DNA from: an uncultured Alphaproteobacteria bacterium
Lineage (GTDB): Bacteria > Pseudomonadota > Alphaproteobacteria > HIMB59 > GCA-002718135
DNA length: 49,586 bases
NCBI GenBank assembly: GCA_902588745.1
Contig: CACIQI010000011.1
Span: 1-49,586 of the forward strand
Direction of reading: 5' to 3'
Of the stretch, positions 31,342 through 40,148 are shown one piece after another; the stretch's first letter is position 1; every line of letters begins with the position of its first letter. Under the pieces are notes generated by a model. The model was not told the DNA's origin. It did no database searches and saw nothing but the letters and a program-made list of their open reading frames with translations. Both the position numbers and the translations under genes were made by a program.

Positions 31342-32115
31342 GTGGCACTAATAATAAGAATTGTAACTTTCATAATTACCTTATTTTTCATTATTATACT
31401 CCTTCTTGGTGCCACAACTTCTTTTTCAACTGAATGGTATGAAACTGATTTATATCCAATGAAATTTAGAGTTTTATCTCCTAAAGAACTTTTAATTGAT
31501 CAACTTAATATCCAAAATGAATTCAAAGAGATTGAATCTCATGAAGAATGGACTGAAAGAGCCTATCTTTACTATCCGCTAGTTGAATTTGATGATGATG
31601 AAGATGTAATTATATGCGGTGCACAGCTAATTATTATAGAACCATCAGGTCATAATATAAAATATGAATTTATTACAAATATAGAGAATTATGAATTGAA
31701 ACATCATGTATTATTGAGAAGCGTTGTAGTTTCTCACAATAACATCGATGAACAAGATTATGAACAGTTTGAACAAAAATTATACGGATTTGAAATAGTT
31801 AAAGATAATCAACTTATAACAAATCTATTTAAACCCAAAAATAGCTCAAAGCATGAGTTTGATTATTATACACCATCAAATTTCACTGCTAATGGCGGTC
31901 AGTTTTATAAAACTATTTTAGAGGGTGGATATGATATAAGAACTTTTTTTGCTCCAGAAATGTCTAGAGTTATACCCGTTGCTAAGAACAGATGGTTTCT
32001 AAGTCACCCAAAAAGTATAATTGATAACTGCATCCATGAATTAAAAAATAATCAATATAAATTAAAGAAACCTAAAGGAGAGGTTTTAGAAGAAGCCTAT
32101 CATAGAACTGGATAA
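31342..32115 (+). CDS. Membrane-anchored protein of unknown function (GTG start)
   Basis: The 257-residue protein begins at a GTG with a single N-terminal hydrophobic helix (about 3-24) that is either a signal anchor or an uncleaved signal; the rest is soluble and mixed alpha/beta. ERAYLYYPLVEFDDDEDVIICGAQLIIIEPSGHN has the look of a periplasmic beta domain, and PEMSRVIPVAKNRWFLSHPK is another compact patch. I do not recognise the family. No ATG is available in frame near this point, because the overlapping ATG at 31340 runs into a stop after two codons. Confidence 0.65.
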   Translation: MALIIRIVTFIITLFFIIILLLGATTSFSTEWYETDLYPMKFRVLSPKELLIDQLNIQNEFKEIESHEEWTERAYLYYPLVEFDDDEDVIICGAQLIIIEPSGHNIKYEFITNIENYELKHHVLLRSVVVSHNNIDEQDYEQFEQKLYGFEIVKDNQLITNLFKPKNSSKHEFDYYTPSNFTANGGQFYKTILEGGYDIRTFFAPEMSRVIPVAKNRWFLSHPKSIIDNCIHELKNNQYKLKKPKGEVLEEAYHRTG

Positions 32116-32156
32116 ATCTATTTAAAATATAAATAAAAACTATTATTATAAAAAAT

Positions 32157-32546
32157 ATGTCTAACCCCTTTATTTTAATAGCTAGAATACGAGTAAAAGA
32201 AGGTAAGGTTGAAGAGTATCTCAAGATAGCAAAAGAAGCTGATGACGCCGTTAATGCATCAGAACCAGATATGCTGATCCATACTTTTGATCAAGATCCA
32301 ACAGATCCATTAGAATTTACTTGGAGTGAAGTCTACCGAACCAGTGAAGCAATGGTTCATCACATTAATAACCCTCCTGTTGTAGCTTATGTAGAAAAAC
32401 ATCAAGAAATAGCAGATAAATTTGAAATAGAAGTATACGGAAATATTACCGATGAGACTATTAAAGCAATTGAAGCTTTAAATGTCCCCTTCAAGCACTT
32501 TAAAACAACAGATGTTGGCTACATTAGAACAGAAAAGTTCAGTTAA
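32157..32546 (+). CDS. ABM-domain (dimeric alpha/beta barrel) protein
   Basis: The 129-residue protein starts with FILIARIRVKEGKVEEYLKIAKE and continues with MLIHTFDQDPTDPLEFTWSEVY and a helix containing MVHHINNPPVVAYVEK, the strand-helix plan of antibiotic-biosynthesis-monooxygenase-like ferredoxin folds. Such proteins dimerise and act as cofactor-free monooxygenases or have unknown roles. The C-terminal 30 residues (about 97-129) extend beyond the basic domain. It is followed by three further small proteins of related or similar size in the same direction. Confidence 0.75.
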   Translation: MSNPFILIARIRVKEGKVEEYLKIAKEADDAVNASEPDMLIHTFDQDPTDPLEFTWSEVYRTSEAMVHHINNPPVVAYVEKHQEIADKFEIEVYGNITDETIKAIEALNVPFKHFKTTDVGYIRTEKFS

Positions 32547-32663
32547 AATTGCTGTTTATTTATAATAATAATTTTTTTACTTAAATTTAATTTAACTGAA
32601 TAATACAATCTTCATAAATTTGTAAAATTATAATTTTAGATTTTACCAAACAAAAGGAGATTT

Positions 32664-32984
32664 ATGTTATTTGAAAAATTACAAAAAGCATTTGAAGAAA
32701 AAGATGCAAAAGCTCACAGAGCTCTTTTCCATGAAGATCATGAATTTATTAGCCATAAGCAAAATAAAGTTTTTAAAACAAGTGAAGGAAGTGAAGAACA
32801 AACATTAGAAATGTTCAATAATATTACTCAAGATAAAGTTCGTTGTATTTATGAAAATGATGAAATTTTAGTCACACATCGTTTTAATACTTATGCATCT
32901 GGAGACAAAGAAGCTTTAATGATGGTTGCATTAAAAAAAGATGGATTAATTTGGAGAACAGAGACTGGCGCTACAGAAATGTAA
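32664..32984 (+). CDS. NTF2/SnoaL-like small protein
   Basis: This 106-residue protein has the cone-shaped NTF2-like plan: N-terminal helix LFEKLQKAFEEKDAKAHRALFHEDHEFISH, where the aspartate/histidine stretch is typical of the SnoaL pocket, followed by strands ending in GLIWRTETGATEM. The function is unknown; related folds catalyse isomerase or dehydratase steps. A strong Shine-Dalgarno (aaaaggag) supports the start. It lies 24 bases before a DUF1330-like gene. Confidence 0.65.
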   Translation: MLFEKLQKAFEEKDAKAHRALFHEDHEFISHKQNKVFKTSEGSEEQTLEMFNNITQDKVRCIYENDEILVTHRFNTYASGDKEALMMVALKKDGLIWRTETGATEM

Positions 32985-33008
32985 TTAAACTTAATTTAAG
33001 GAGGATTT

Positions 33009-33332
33009 ATGAAAAAAGGATATTGGGTTGGACAAGTAAAAGAAATTAAAAATGAAGAAAAATGGGGACAATATTTAGAGAAATTTATGAATATTGTTGC
33101 AGAGGAAGCAGAAAAGAAATCAGGAAATTTTGTACCTACTGCTAGCAGTGAACCAAAGTTCTATGTTCAAAAGAATTTTGATTTATTATATTCAGCAGTC
33201 GTTGAATTTAATAGCGTGCAGGACGCAATAGATGGTTACAATGATCCTCGTTATCAAGAAGCTTTGGCACATTTAGGTGAAAATAAAGAGGATGTTGTTG
33301 TAAGAAATTTAGTAATTATTGAAGCAAATTAA
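33009..33332 (+). CDS. DUF1330-like dimeric alpha/beta-barrel protein
   Basis: The 107-residue protein shows the DUF1330 pattern: GYWVGQVKEIKNEEKWGQYLEKFMNI, AVVEFNSVQDAIDGYNDPRYQEALAHL and a C-terminal strand VVVRNLVIIEAN. The family is a ferredoxin-like fold of unknown function. A strong Shine-Dalgarno (aaggagg) precedes the ATG. It is likely co-transcribed with the NTF2-like gene 24 bases upstream. Confidence 0.8.
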   Translation: MKKGYWVGQVKEIKNEEKWGQYLEKFMNIVAEEAEKKSGNFVPTASSEPKFYVQKNFDLLYSAVVEFNSVQDAIDGYNDPRYQEALAHLGENKEDVVVRNLVIIEAN

Positions 33333-33397
33333 ATTGCTAAATTAATTAACTATAGACTAATATATTCAACTAAAAGAAATAGAAAAAAGGACGTATT

Positions 33398-33667
33398 ATG
33401 AAAATTATTATGAATGTTAAATTAAAAGAAGGTTATGAAAAATGGAAAAATCTTTTTCTCAGTGTTGATACTCATAGAGAAAAATATGGAATAAAAGTTT
33501 TAGCATATGGCCACCCTAAAGATGATGAAACTAAAATTTATCAAGTTTTAGAGATTGAATCGATGGAAAAAATGCAAGCAGCAATGCAAGACCCAGAATT
33601 AGCAAAACTTAGAACTGATGCTGGTGTTGATTTAGATAGCCAGGAATTAGTTTTTTTAGTTGAGTAG
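33398..33667 (+). CDS. Small dimeric alpha/beta-barrel protein
   Basis: This 89-residue protein has a ferredoxin-like layout: strand IIMNVKLKEGY, helix with EKWKNLFLS, strand GIKVLAYGHPKD, strand IYQVLEIESMEKMQAAMQDPELAKLR and a last strand. It resembles DUF3764-type or ABM-like domains but is not a clear member. A good Shine-Dalgarno (aaaaagga) precedes the start. It is the last gene of the plus-strand run and is followed by a terminator. A similar small protein (85 residues) is encoded at 44030-44287. Confidence 0.7.
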   Translation: MKIIMNVKLKEGYEKWKNLFLSVDTHREKYGIKVLAYGHPKDDETKIYQVLEIESMEKMQAAMQDPELAKLRTDAGVDLDSQELVFLVE

Positions 33668-33677
33668 ATTTTATTTT

Positions 33678-33710
33678 ATTGAGGGTAATAATTATTTTGC
33701 CCTCAATTTT
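33678..33710 (+). terminator. Rho-independent terminator
   Basis: An 8-bp stem ATTGAGGG with CCCTCAAT, a 14-base AT-rich loop and a following T-run (33707-33710) lies 10 bases after the last small barrel gene. It touches the 3' end of the convergent MacB-type permease gene (stop at 33709). Only the plus strand has the T-tract. Confidence 0.7.
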
Positions 33711-34935
33711 ATTCGTATCTTAATGCATCAATAGGATTGAGGTTTGCCGCTTTTCTTGCTGGATAAAATCCAAATATAATTCCAATTGACGATGAAAAAA
33801 CAAAAGAGAGTACGATAGACATATAATCAAGACTCATTTTCCATTTAAAATATTCACTAACACCGAATATTACCCCTAAACCTAATGCAATTCCTATGAG
33901 ACCTCCTATGAGAGATATCATTAATGATTCAATTAAGAATTGAAGGAGTATATCTCGTTTTTTTGCGCCAACAGACATACAAACACCAATTTCTTTTGTT
34001 CTCTCTGTAACCGTAACAAGCATAATGTTCATAATACCTATGCCCCCTACTATTAGAGAAATACCTGCAACAGTTGCAAGAAGTATAGACATTACTCTTG
34101 AAGACTCTTGTCTGGCATTTAAGAATTGTGCGTAGTTTCGAATTACAAAGTCAGGATTACCATTAGCTGAAATTTTATGAAGTTTTCGCATAACTGTATC
34201 AACATCTTTTTCCGTTTTAAAAAGTAAATCAGAAGATCTTACATTAATGGTCATGCTGCGAATTTGATCGCCTGGAAATTTTTTTGCTACTAATCGTTGT
34301 TTAGCAGTTTTTAATGGTACTATAACTGTATCATCTAAATCTGCCCACGCTGTTCCACCTTTTGCATCTAATAATCCAATAACAGTAAAAGGAACTTTAT
34401 TAATTCGTATTACTTCATCAATAGGGCTATCAGTATCAAATAAATTTTTTTGAACTGTTTTTCCTATAATGGCAACTCTTGATCCTGAAGCTAGTTCCTC
34501 TTCTTCAAAACTTCTTCCATTTTCGAATTTCCAGTTTCCTAAATCAAAATAATCATTTGTTGTCCCCGTAACAGTAGCAAGCCAGTTATTTCCGTTAGCA
34601 ACAATTTGTGTACTTAAACTTACTCTTGGCGCGATAGCTTTTATTGCTGGTAATTCTTCTTTAAGAGCTTCCATATCTTTTAAAGTTAACGTGTTAACGG
34701 AATTGGCACCCATTGATACACCTCTATTAGAAGAACTTTGTGATCTAACAATTAAGTTGTTCGATCCAAATCTTTCAATTTGTTGTTCAACTTCAATTCT
34801 AGCACCTGATCCTATAGAGATCATTGTAATTACTGAACTAACACCAATAATGATACCTAGAGACGTTAAAATACTTCTTAAGATGTTTGAGCGTAAACTT
34901 TTTTGTGAGAGATATATAAGATCAGTTATTGACAT
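33709..34935 (-). CDS. MacB-like ABC transporter permease (FtsX type)
   Basis: The 408-residue protein has the MacB permease plan: a first membrane helix near 17-40 (ILTSLGIIIGVSSVITMISIG), a large periplasmic domain (about 45-270, with RVSLSTQIVANG and AVIGLLDAKGGTAWADLDDTVIVP), and three helices at the end including IVGGIGIMNIMLVTVTERTKEIG (about 290-312). FYPARKAANLNPIDALRYE is the typical C-terminus. It transports with the ATPase encoded by the upstream gene, which it overlaps by 14 bases, and with the adaptor at 35607. Substrates of MacB systems range from macrolides to lipids and peptides; none can be assigned here. Confidence 0.9.
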   Translation of the reverse strand: MSITDLIYLSQKSLRSNILRSILTSLGIIIGVSSVITMISIGSGARIEVEQQIERFGSNNLIVRSQSSSNRGVSMGANSVNTLTLKDMEALKEELPAIKAIAPRVSLSTQIVANGNNWLATVTGTTNDYFDLGNWKFENGRSFEEEELASGSRVAIIGKTVQKNLFDTDSPIDEVIRINKVPFTVIGLLDAKGGTAWADLDDTVIVPLKTAKQRLVAKKFPGDQIRSMTINVRSSDLLFKTEKDVDTVMRKLHKISANGNPDFVIRNYAQFLNARQESSRVMSILLATVAGISLIVGGIGIMNIMLVTVTERTKEIGVCMSVGAKKRDILLQFLIESLMISLIGGLIGIALGLGVIFGVSEYFKWKMSLDYMSIVLSFVFSSSIGIIFGFYPARKAANLNPIDALRYE

Positions 34936-35605
34936 TTTTTCTATCCTCTAAAATTTTACCATCTTTCATTTTTATTATTCTTGATCCATAGTTTGCTATA
35001 TCATCTTCATGTGTAACAAGAACAATCGTAATACCTTTTGCATTTAAGTCATTTAAAATTTTCATTATTTCTAAACCTGTTTTACTATCTAGTGCACCAG
35101 TTGGCTCATCTGCTAAGATTAATTTTGGAGATCCAGCTATTGCTCTTGCAATTGATACCCTTTGTTGTTGACCGCCAGATAACTGATTAGGTCTGTGATG
35201 AACACGATCTTTCAATCCAACACTTTCTAAAGCATCTATTGCTAATTGATTTCTTTCTTTTAAATTTTTACCAGAATATAAAAGTGGTAGCACAACATTT
35301 TCTTGTGCGTTTAACCTTGGTAGTAAATTAAAATTTTGAAAAACAAATCCTATGTCCTTGTTTCGTAATTCAGCTAGTTTATTCGAATTTAAAGTTGATA
35401 CATTATTATCCCTAAAATGATATTCCCCGCTAGATGGTACATCTAAACATCCTATAATATTCATTAAGGTTGATTTTCCAGAACCAGATGAACCCATAAT
35501 ACTTACAAAATCACCTTCATTGATTGACAGATCAATATTATCGAGCGCTAATAGCTTGTTATCTCCCATGATGTATTCTTTTGAGAGAGAATTGATATTA
35601 ATCAT
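34922..35605 (-). CDS. MacB-like ABC transporter ATP-binding subunit
   Basis: The 227-residue protein has Walker A GSSGSGKSTLMN (38-49), Q-loop region FVFQNFNLLP, signature LSGGQQQRVSIARA (about 141-154), Walker B LILADEPTGALD and a switch His in VLVTHEDD. It is full length for the lone ATPase of MacB/LolD-type exporters. In Gram-negative MacB the ATPase and permease are usually one chain; here they are separate genes, as in YknYZ-type systems. Its start lies one base after the adaptor gene stop. Confidence 0.93.
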   Translation of the reverse strand: MININSLSKEYIMGDNKLLALDNIDLSINEGDFVSIMGSSGSGKSTLMNIIGCLDVPSSGEYHFRDNNVSTLNSNKLAELRNKDIGFVFQNFNLLPRLNAQENVVLPLLYSGKNLKERNQLAIDALESVGLKDRVHHRPNQLSGGQQQRVSIARAIAGSPKLILADEPTGALDSKTGLEIMKILNDLNAKGITIVLVTHEDDIANYGSRIIKMKDGKILEDRKNVNN

Positions 35606-35606
35606 C

Positions 35607-37181
35607 TTAAAATAGACGTAGTGCTTTTTTTTCTGACGTTTCGACGATAACCTTAGAAATTACTTCATCGCCTTCTTGTATCTCACCTTTTATTATTTCT
35701 GTGTAGCCACCAGAATTAAGACCTGTAACCAAATCAATCTGTTCATGAGAACCATCAACTAATTTGTATACTTTTTTAACGTTTAAAGATTCTTTTAAAG
35801 AGAAATATTTATTTCTTTGTTCATCAGTTAATAATTCGACTAATGCATTTTCAATATATAGCTGAATTTCTTTTCTTATTTTTTCTGGCGATAAGTTTTT
35901 AGCTTCTAAAGAGCCTCTTACTTTACCTAATTTTGGATAAACACTTCTCATTTTGTTTTGTTGATCAGCAGTCATGTTTATTTGAGCCATGATTTCTTGC
36001 ATTTGAGATGCTCCGCCTCCACCCCATCTACTTCCACCTGAATTTTGTTTAGGCTTCTGATTGAGTTTAACTGAAAGTGCTGAATTTTTAACTTTTAAAA
36101 CTTCTTCTTTATTTTGAACAATAATATCAACGTTAGCAGTCATACCAGGTAGAAGAAGATTTTCTGGGTTATCAAAAGAAGCAATTACTTCATAGGTAAT
36201 AACATTCTGATCATCTATTGGTGAATAACGTATTTGGCTAATGGTAGCATTTAATTTTCTATCGGGAAAAGCATCGGTGGAAAATTCGACAACCTGATCT
36301 AATTGAATGTTTCCAATATCTGATTCATCAATAAATATTTCAATATTCATGTTGGACAGTGTTTCTGCAATAGTAAACATTATGGAATCTTTTTGATAAG
36401 CGCCAAGAACATCACCGACACTAATATGCCTATCCAAAATAAAACCATCAATCGGTGAAACGATTTTAGTTTTTGTTAAGTCTAGTTTTTCACTTTCTAA
36501 TGTCAATTCAGATTGTTGAATTATTTTTTCAACTTCTTCAATTTCTGCTTTAATAATTTCAATTTGAGCTTTTCTTGAACTAATAATTGCTTCTAAAGAT
36601 GATATTTCTGATTTAATAGTAGCATTTTGAATAATAGCACTTTCATAATCAAAATTCGTGTCATCAAATTCTTTTTTTGAAATAAATTTTTTATCAAATA
36701 GAGCTTTTCGTTCTTCAAGATTATCTTCTAACTTACTTAAATACAAATTAGAGTCTTCTAATCGTGATTCAGCACCATATTTATTTGCAATTGAGTTGTT
36801 TAATTCTGATTTTGCCTTTTCAAGACTTGCTTGTTTTTGTTTTAATTTAGATTTTGATATGTCTACTGAAGTTTGAGATTCTTTTACACTTAAAGTGAAA
36901 GGGTTTTGATCAAAGATAGCTAAAACTTCACCTTTCTTTATTTGCTCATTAAAGTCTTTATTAATCTCAACAATTTTTCCAGATATTTCGGAAGATAATG
37001 TTAAAGTTGATGTTGGTATAATTTTACCTGTAGCAGAAACAGTTTTCTTTATATTTCCTTTTTCTATTTTTATATATTCATAGCTGGTAGTTGCTACTTC
37101 TGTATTATTGCTTACAAAGAAATAGTAGTAACCTCCCCCTGCTATAATTATTGCTAAAATTAATAAGATAAATTTTTTCAT
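35607..37181 (-). CDS. HlyD/MacA-type membrane-fusion adaptor with Spy-like insertion
   Basis: The 524-residue protein has an N-terminal membrane anchor (3-22), a lipoyl half (SGKIVEINKDFNEQIKKGEVLAIFD at 67-91), a long helical hairpin (98-235), the second lipoyl half (TKIVSPIDGFILDRHISVGDVLG) and beta-barrel parts (275-355). It is longer than typical MacA (about 370 residues) because of an insertion at about 376-467: a Gly-rich stretch (GGSRWGGGG) followed by two helices with NMTADQQNKM and ELLTDEQRNKY, resembling the LTxxQ repeats of Spy/CpxP. The C-terminal membrane-proximal domain then resumes. It should link the permease and an outer-membrane channel, which is not encoded nearby. Confidence 0.87.
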   Translation of the reverse strand: MKKFILLILAIIIAGGGYYYFFVSNNTEVATTSYEYIKIEKGNIKKTVSATGKIIPTSTLTLSSEISGKIVEINKDFNEQIKKGEVLAIFDQNPFTLSVKESQTSVDISKSKLKQKQASLEKAKSELNNSIANKYGAESRLEDSNLYLSKLEDNLEERKALFDKKFISKKEFDDTNFDYESAIIQNATIKSEISSLEAIISSRKAQIEIIKAEIEEVEKIIQQSELTLESEKLDLTKTKIVSPIDGFILDRHISVGDVLGAYQKDSIMFTIAETLSNMNIEIFIDESDIGNIQLDQVVEFSTDAFPDRKLNATISQIRYSPIDDQNVITYEVIASFDNPENLLLPGMTANVDIIVQNKEEVLKVKNSALSVKLNQKPKQNSGGSRWGGGGASQMQEIMAQINMTADQQNKMRSVYPKLGKVRGSLEAKNLSPEKIRKEIQLYIENALVELLTDEQRNKYFSLKESLNVKKVYKLVDGSHEQIDLVTGLNSGGYTEIIKGEIQEGDEVISKVIVETSEKKALRLF

Positions 37182-37237
37182 TTTTATTAATGTAAGTCGA
37201 ATATAGTTTTAGAAAACAAAAAGATACAATATAATCA

Positions 37238-37281
37238 AATGGGGTATAAAGCCCTCTCCACTGAGGGAGTTTTGCCCCATT
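37238..37281. terminator. Nested intergenic hairpin
   Basis: An outer stem AATGGGG with CCCCATT encloses an inner stem CCCTC with GAGGG and a six-base loop. It lies in the 132-base gap between the GMC oxidoreductase stop (37314) and the MacA start (37181) on the same strand. It is the most GC-rich element in the gap. A terminator for the oxidoreductase transcript or a leader structure for the efflux operon are both possible; no clear T-run follows on the minus strand. Confidence 0.45.
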
Positions 37282-37313
37282 AATATTAAATATCTACTAT
37301 TTTCTTTAATAAA

Positions 37314-38921
37314 TTAGTGATTTGACCTCAGTAATAAGTCTGTAGCTTTATCAGCTATAGCCATAGCTGGAGCATTAGTATTAGCACCGACAATTGTTGG
37401 CATCATCGACACATCAAAAACTCTTAAATTTTTTATTCCCTTAACTTCAAGTTTTGTATTTAAAACTGCCATATCATCATTATCTTTACCCATTTTACAT
37501 GTTCCAACGGGGTGCCAATTAGTTTTGATCATTTTTTTTGAATAATTAATGAGATCTTCATCTGAATTAATAGATCGACCAGGCACTGTTTCTTCTAAAA
37601 CAATATTGGATAAAGGTTTTGTTTGAATAACCTTTCTTGCAAGCTTTACGGCATTTAACATAACATTCATATCATCTTCATGACTCAAGAAATTTGGATC
37701 AATAAGAGGTAAATCTAATGGGTTGGAAGATTGAATTCTAACCTCACCTCGTGATTTTGGATTCATTAGACAAGATGTAAGAGTTAAACCGTGATCAGGT
37801 TTTATGCCTTTTGTATCTCTATCGGTATACATTATGGGCACGCAATACAGTTTAATTTTAGGATCTTTTTTATCTTCTAAATTTTCTGGATTAAAAAAAG
37901 AGCAACTATCAACACCTTGAGATCGAACAGGGCCTGAATTAAATAATAAATACTGAATTCCATTTTTTATCATTCGCCATCCTTCATCTTGTTTATAATA
38001 ACTATAACCAGGTTTTACTCTCGAGATAACAGGAACTTCATGATGATCTTGCAAATTTTTACCTACACCTTTTATATTTTCAATTACTGGAATATTGAAT
38101 TGTTGTAATTGCTCTTCTTCCCCAATTCCTGAATGCATTAAAATTTTAGGTGTTACGTATGCTCCTGATGTTAAAATAATATCATTCGCAAAATATTTAG
38201 TTGGTTTACCATTTGATATACATTCAACACCAATTGCTTTTTTTTGATCAAGAATAACTTTTGTTACAATAGAACTGGTTTTGACTTTTAAATTTTTATT
38301 ATTAGTTTTTGATTTTAAAAAAGCACTGTACACATCACATCTTTTGCCATTGCCAATGGTGTATTGCATAGTTCCAACACCATATTGATCACCATCATTG
38401 AAATCATCATTATAAGGTAAACCCATAGCTTGCATTGTTTTGATATATAAGTTCGTACCTTCTACAATATAACCAGGATCAGAAACTTTTAAGTTACCTT
38501 TGTTTCCGTGATATTCATTTTGAATACGTTGATTATCTTCAAGTTTAACAAAATGCTTCAGCAAGGAGTTCCAGTTCCAATTACTATCATCACTCTCCTC
38601 TTCCCATTTATTATAATCAGATGGTTTACCTCGCATGTAAACCATACCATTTACTTTTGAACCTCCACCTAGAGTTTTAGCTTGTGCTATAAAATGCTGA
38701 CGGTTATTTAATTGTTTTTGCGGAATAGACTCATAAAATTTTAAGAATGGACTATTTTCTAAACCCTTAATCCAACCCGCAGGCATAGATAAAAGTAAAT
38801 TATTTGATTTAATTCCTTCTTCTAAAATTAAAACAGAAGCACCATGATCAATTAATTTTGTTGCTGTAATAATTCCTGACGTTCCACCACCAGCTATTAT
38901 GAAATCATATATTTTTGACAT
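37314..38921 (-). CDS. GMC-family FAD-dependent alcohol dehydrogenase (choline dehydrogenase-like)
   Basis: This 535-residue flavoprotein starts with the ADP-binding fingerprint DFIIAGGGTSGIITATKL (6-23) and contains the GMC signature GGGSKVNGMVYMRG (about 85-98), ILTSGAYVTPKILMHSGIG (about 249-267) and the catalytic end NWHPVGTCKMG with His plus the later NTNAPAMAIADKA. Length and motifs fit BetA-like and other GMC dehydrogenases, which oxidise primary alcohols such as choline, or other aliphatic alcohols. There is no betB or glycine betaine carrier beside it; an AlkB hydroxylase about 2 kb away might supply an alcohol. The substrate is not decided by sequence. Confidence 0.88.
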   Translation of the reverse strand: MSKIYDFIIAGGGTSGIITATKLIDHGASVLILEEGIKSNNLLLSMPAGWIKGLENSPFLKFYESIPQKQLNNRQHFIAQAKTLGGGSKVNGMVYMRGKPSDYNKWEEESDDSNWNWNSLLKHFVKLEDNQRIQNEYHGNKGNLKVSDPGYIVEGTNLYIKTMQAMGLPYNDDFNDGDQYGVGTMQYTIGNGKRCDVYSAFLKSKTNNKNLKVKTSSIVTKVILDQKKAIGVECISNGKPTKYFANDIILTSGAYVTPKILMHSGIGEEEQLQQFNIPVIENIKGVGKNLQDHHEVPVISRVKPGYSYYKQDEGWRMIKNGIQYLLFNSGPVRSQGVDSCSFFNPENLEDKKDPKIKLYCVPIMYTDRDTKGIKPDHGLTLTSCLMNPKSRGEVRIQSSNPLDLPLIDPNFLSHEDDMNVMLNAVKLARKVIQTKPLSNIVLEETVPGRSINSDEDLINYSKKMIKTNWHPVGTCKMGKDNDDMAVLNTKLEVKGIKNLRVFDVSMMPTIVGANTNAPAMAIADKATDLLLRSNH

Positions 38922-38961
38922 TAATTAATTTCTATAGAAATAGTAAATTCTTACAATAAAA

Positions 38962-40101
38962 TTAATTTCTTAATTGATTAATAAAATAAATAAATAATAA
39001 TCCATTAAATGCCCAAATGAAACAAAGAGCGATAACATTAAAAGTTAACCCAAATGTTTCAGCAGAAAATCCTATTATTGCCGGTCCTATTAAAAAGCCA
39101 GAGAAAGCTATTGTGGTAATATTTGCTGCTGTGATTGATATACTTTCATTAGTATATTTCAATCCTTGCATTAGAACAACGGGATAAAAATTTGATGTCG
39201 AGAGAGCAAATAAAAATACTGCTAAAATAATAATATAAATATTTGCAGTTAAAATAGAAATAAAAAAAATCAAACAACCAACTAAACCAAAATACCCAGC
39301 TGCAAATTTTACACCGTAAGCATTAACAATTTTTTCACCATAAATTCTTCCTATAAATTCTCCACCTCCCCAACAAAGAATTGATAATGATGCAATATAC
39401 AATGATGCATTAAGATCTCTTTTTAACCATAATGGTGTCCATTCTAGCATAATACCAACAGTACCCATGAATATTGCTAAATTTAATCCAAAGAATAAAA
39501 CCTTTTTTTCAGGAATTTTAAATTTAGCTAACTTTTCATAGTAATCATTTTCAGAAGATAAACCAAATATAAATGTTAGAATAACAATTAAAGTTAAAAA
39601 GAATATTAAACCTATAAAAATATGTGGTGGGTATAAATTTAAATAAAAAAATAAACTTGCAAAAATGCCACTAATAATAAAACCAAAACTAAATGAAGCT
39701 TGTTGGTATGTTTGATAAATTCTTTTAGTTTTATTTTCAATAAAGTTAGTACTACTAGCAATTGTAGGAAAAATTAAACCTGCAGCTATTGATAATGGTA
39801 TACTGGATAAAAAAAATGTTTGTATGTTGCTAGCTGTAATAAATATATAAGGAAATATTGCAAAACTCAATTGACCTAACATTAAAGTTTTAGTTGTTCC
39901 AATAAGTGGCACAATTACTCTTCCTGATAATTGACTGAAAAAAAGTTGTAGAACAGCAAAAATTGTAAACCAAATTCCTAAATCAGTTTCTTTAATGCCA
40001 ACTCTGTCAAATAACCATGGGATATTTGTTACAGTTATTCCCCAAGTAAAAGCAAGTGCGAAACCATTTAAACATATGGCAAAGAATCCTTTTCTATACA
40101 T
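38962..40101 (-). CDS. MFS transporter
   Basis: The 379-residue protein has about twelve hydrophobic segments, an N-terminus typical of small MFS carriers (FFAICLNGFALAFTWGITVTNIPWLFDRVG) and a central loop SSENDYYEKLAKFKIPEKK (about 187-205). EFIGRIYGEKIVNAYGVKFAAGY lies between helices 8 and 9 and is a MFS-type motif. The substrate is unknown. It lies between the GMC enzyme gene (40 bases upstream of that start) and a DMT carrier, all on the minus strand. Confidence 0.85.
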   Translation of the reverse strand: MYRKGFFAICLNGFALAFTWGITVTNIPWLFDRVGIKETDLGIWFTIFAVLQLFFSQLSGRVIVPLIGTTKTLMLGQLSFAIFPYIFITASNIQTFFLSSIPLSIAAGLIFPTIASSTNFIENKTKRIYQTYQQASFSFGFIISGIFASLFFYLNLYPPHIFIGLIFFLTLIVILTFIFGLSSENDYYEKLAKFKIPEKKVLFFGLNLAIFMGTVGIMLEWTPLWLKRDLNASLYIASLSILCWGGGEFIGRIYGEKIVNAYGVKFAAGYFGLVGCLIFFISILTANIYIIILAVFLFALSTSNFYPVVLMQGLKYTNESISITAANITTIAFSGFLIGPAIIGFSAETFGLTFNVIALCFIWAFNGLLFIYFINQLRN

Positions 40102-40148
40102 AATTTTTATTAATATTATTCAGTGATTGTTACAATATTATAAAACTA

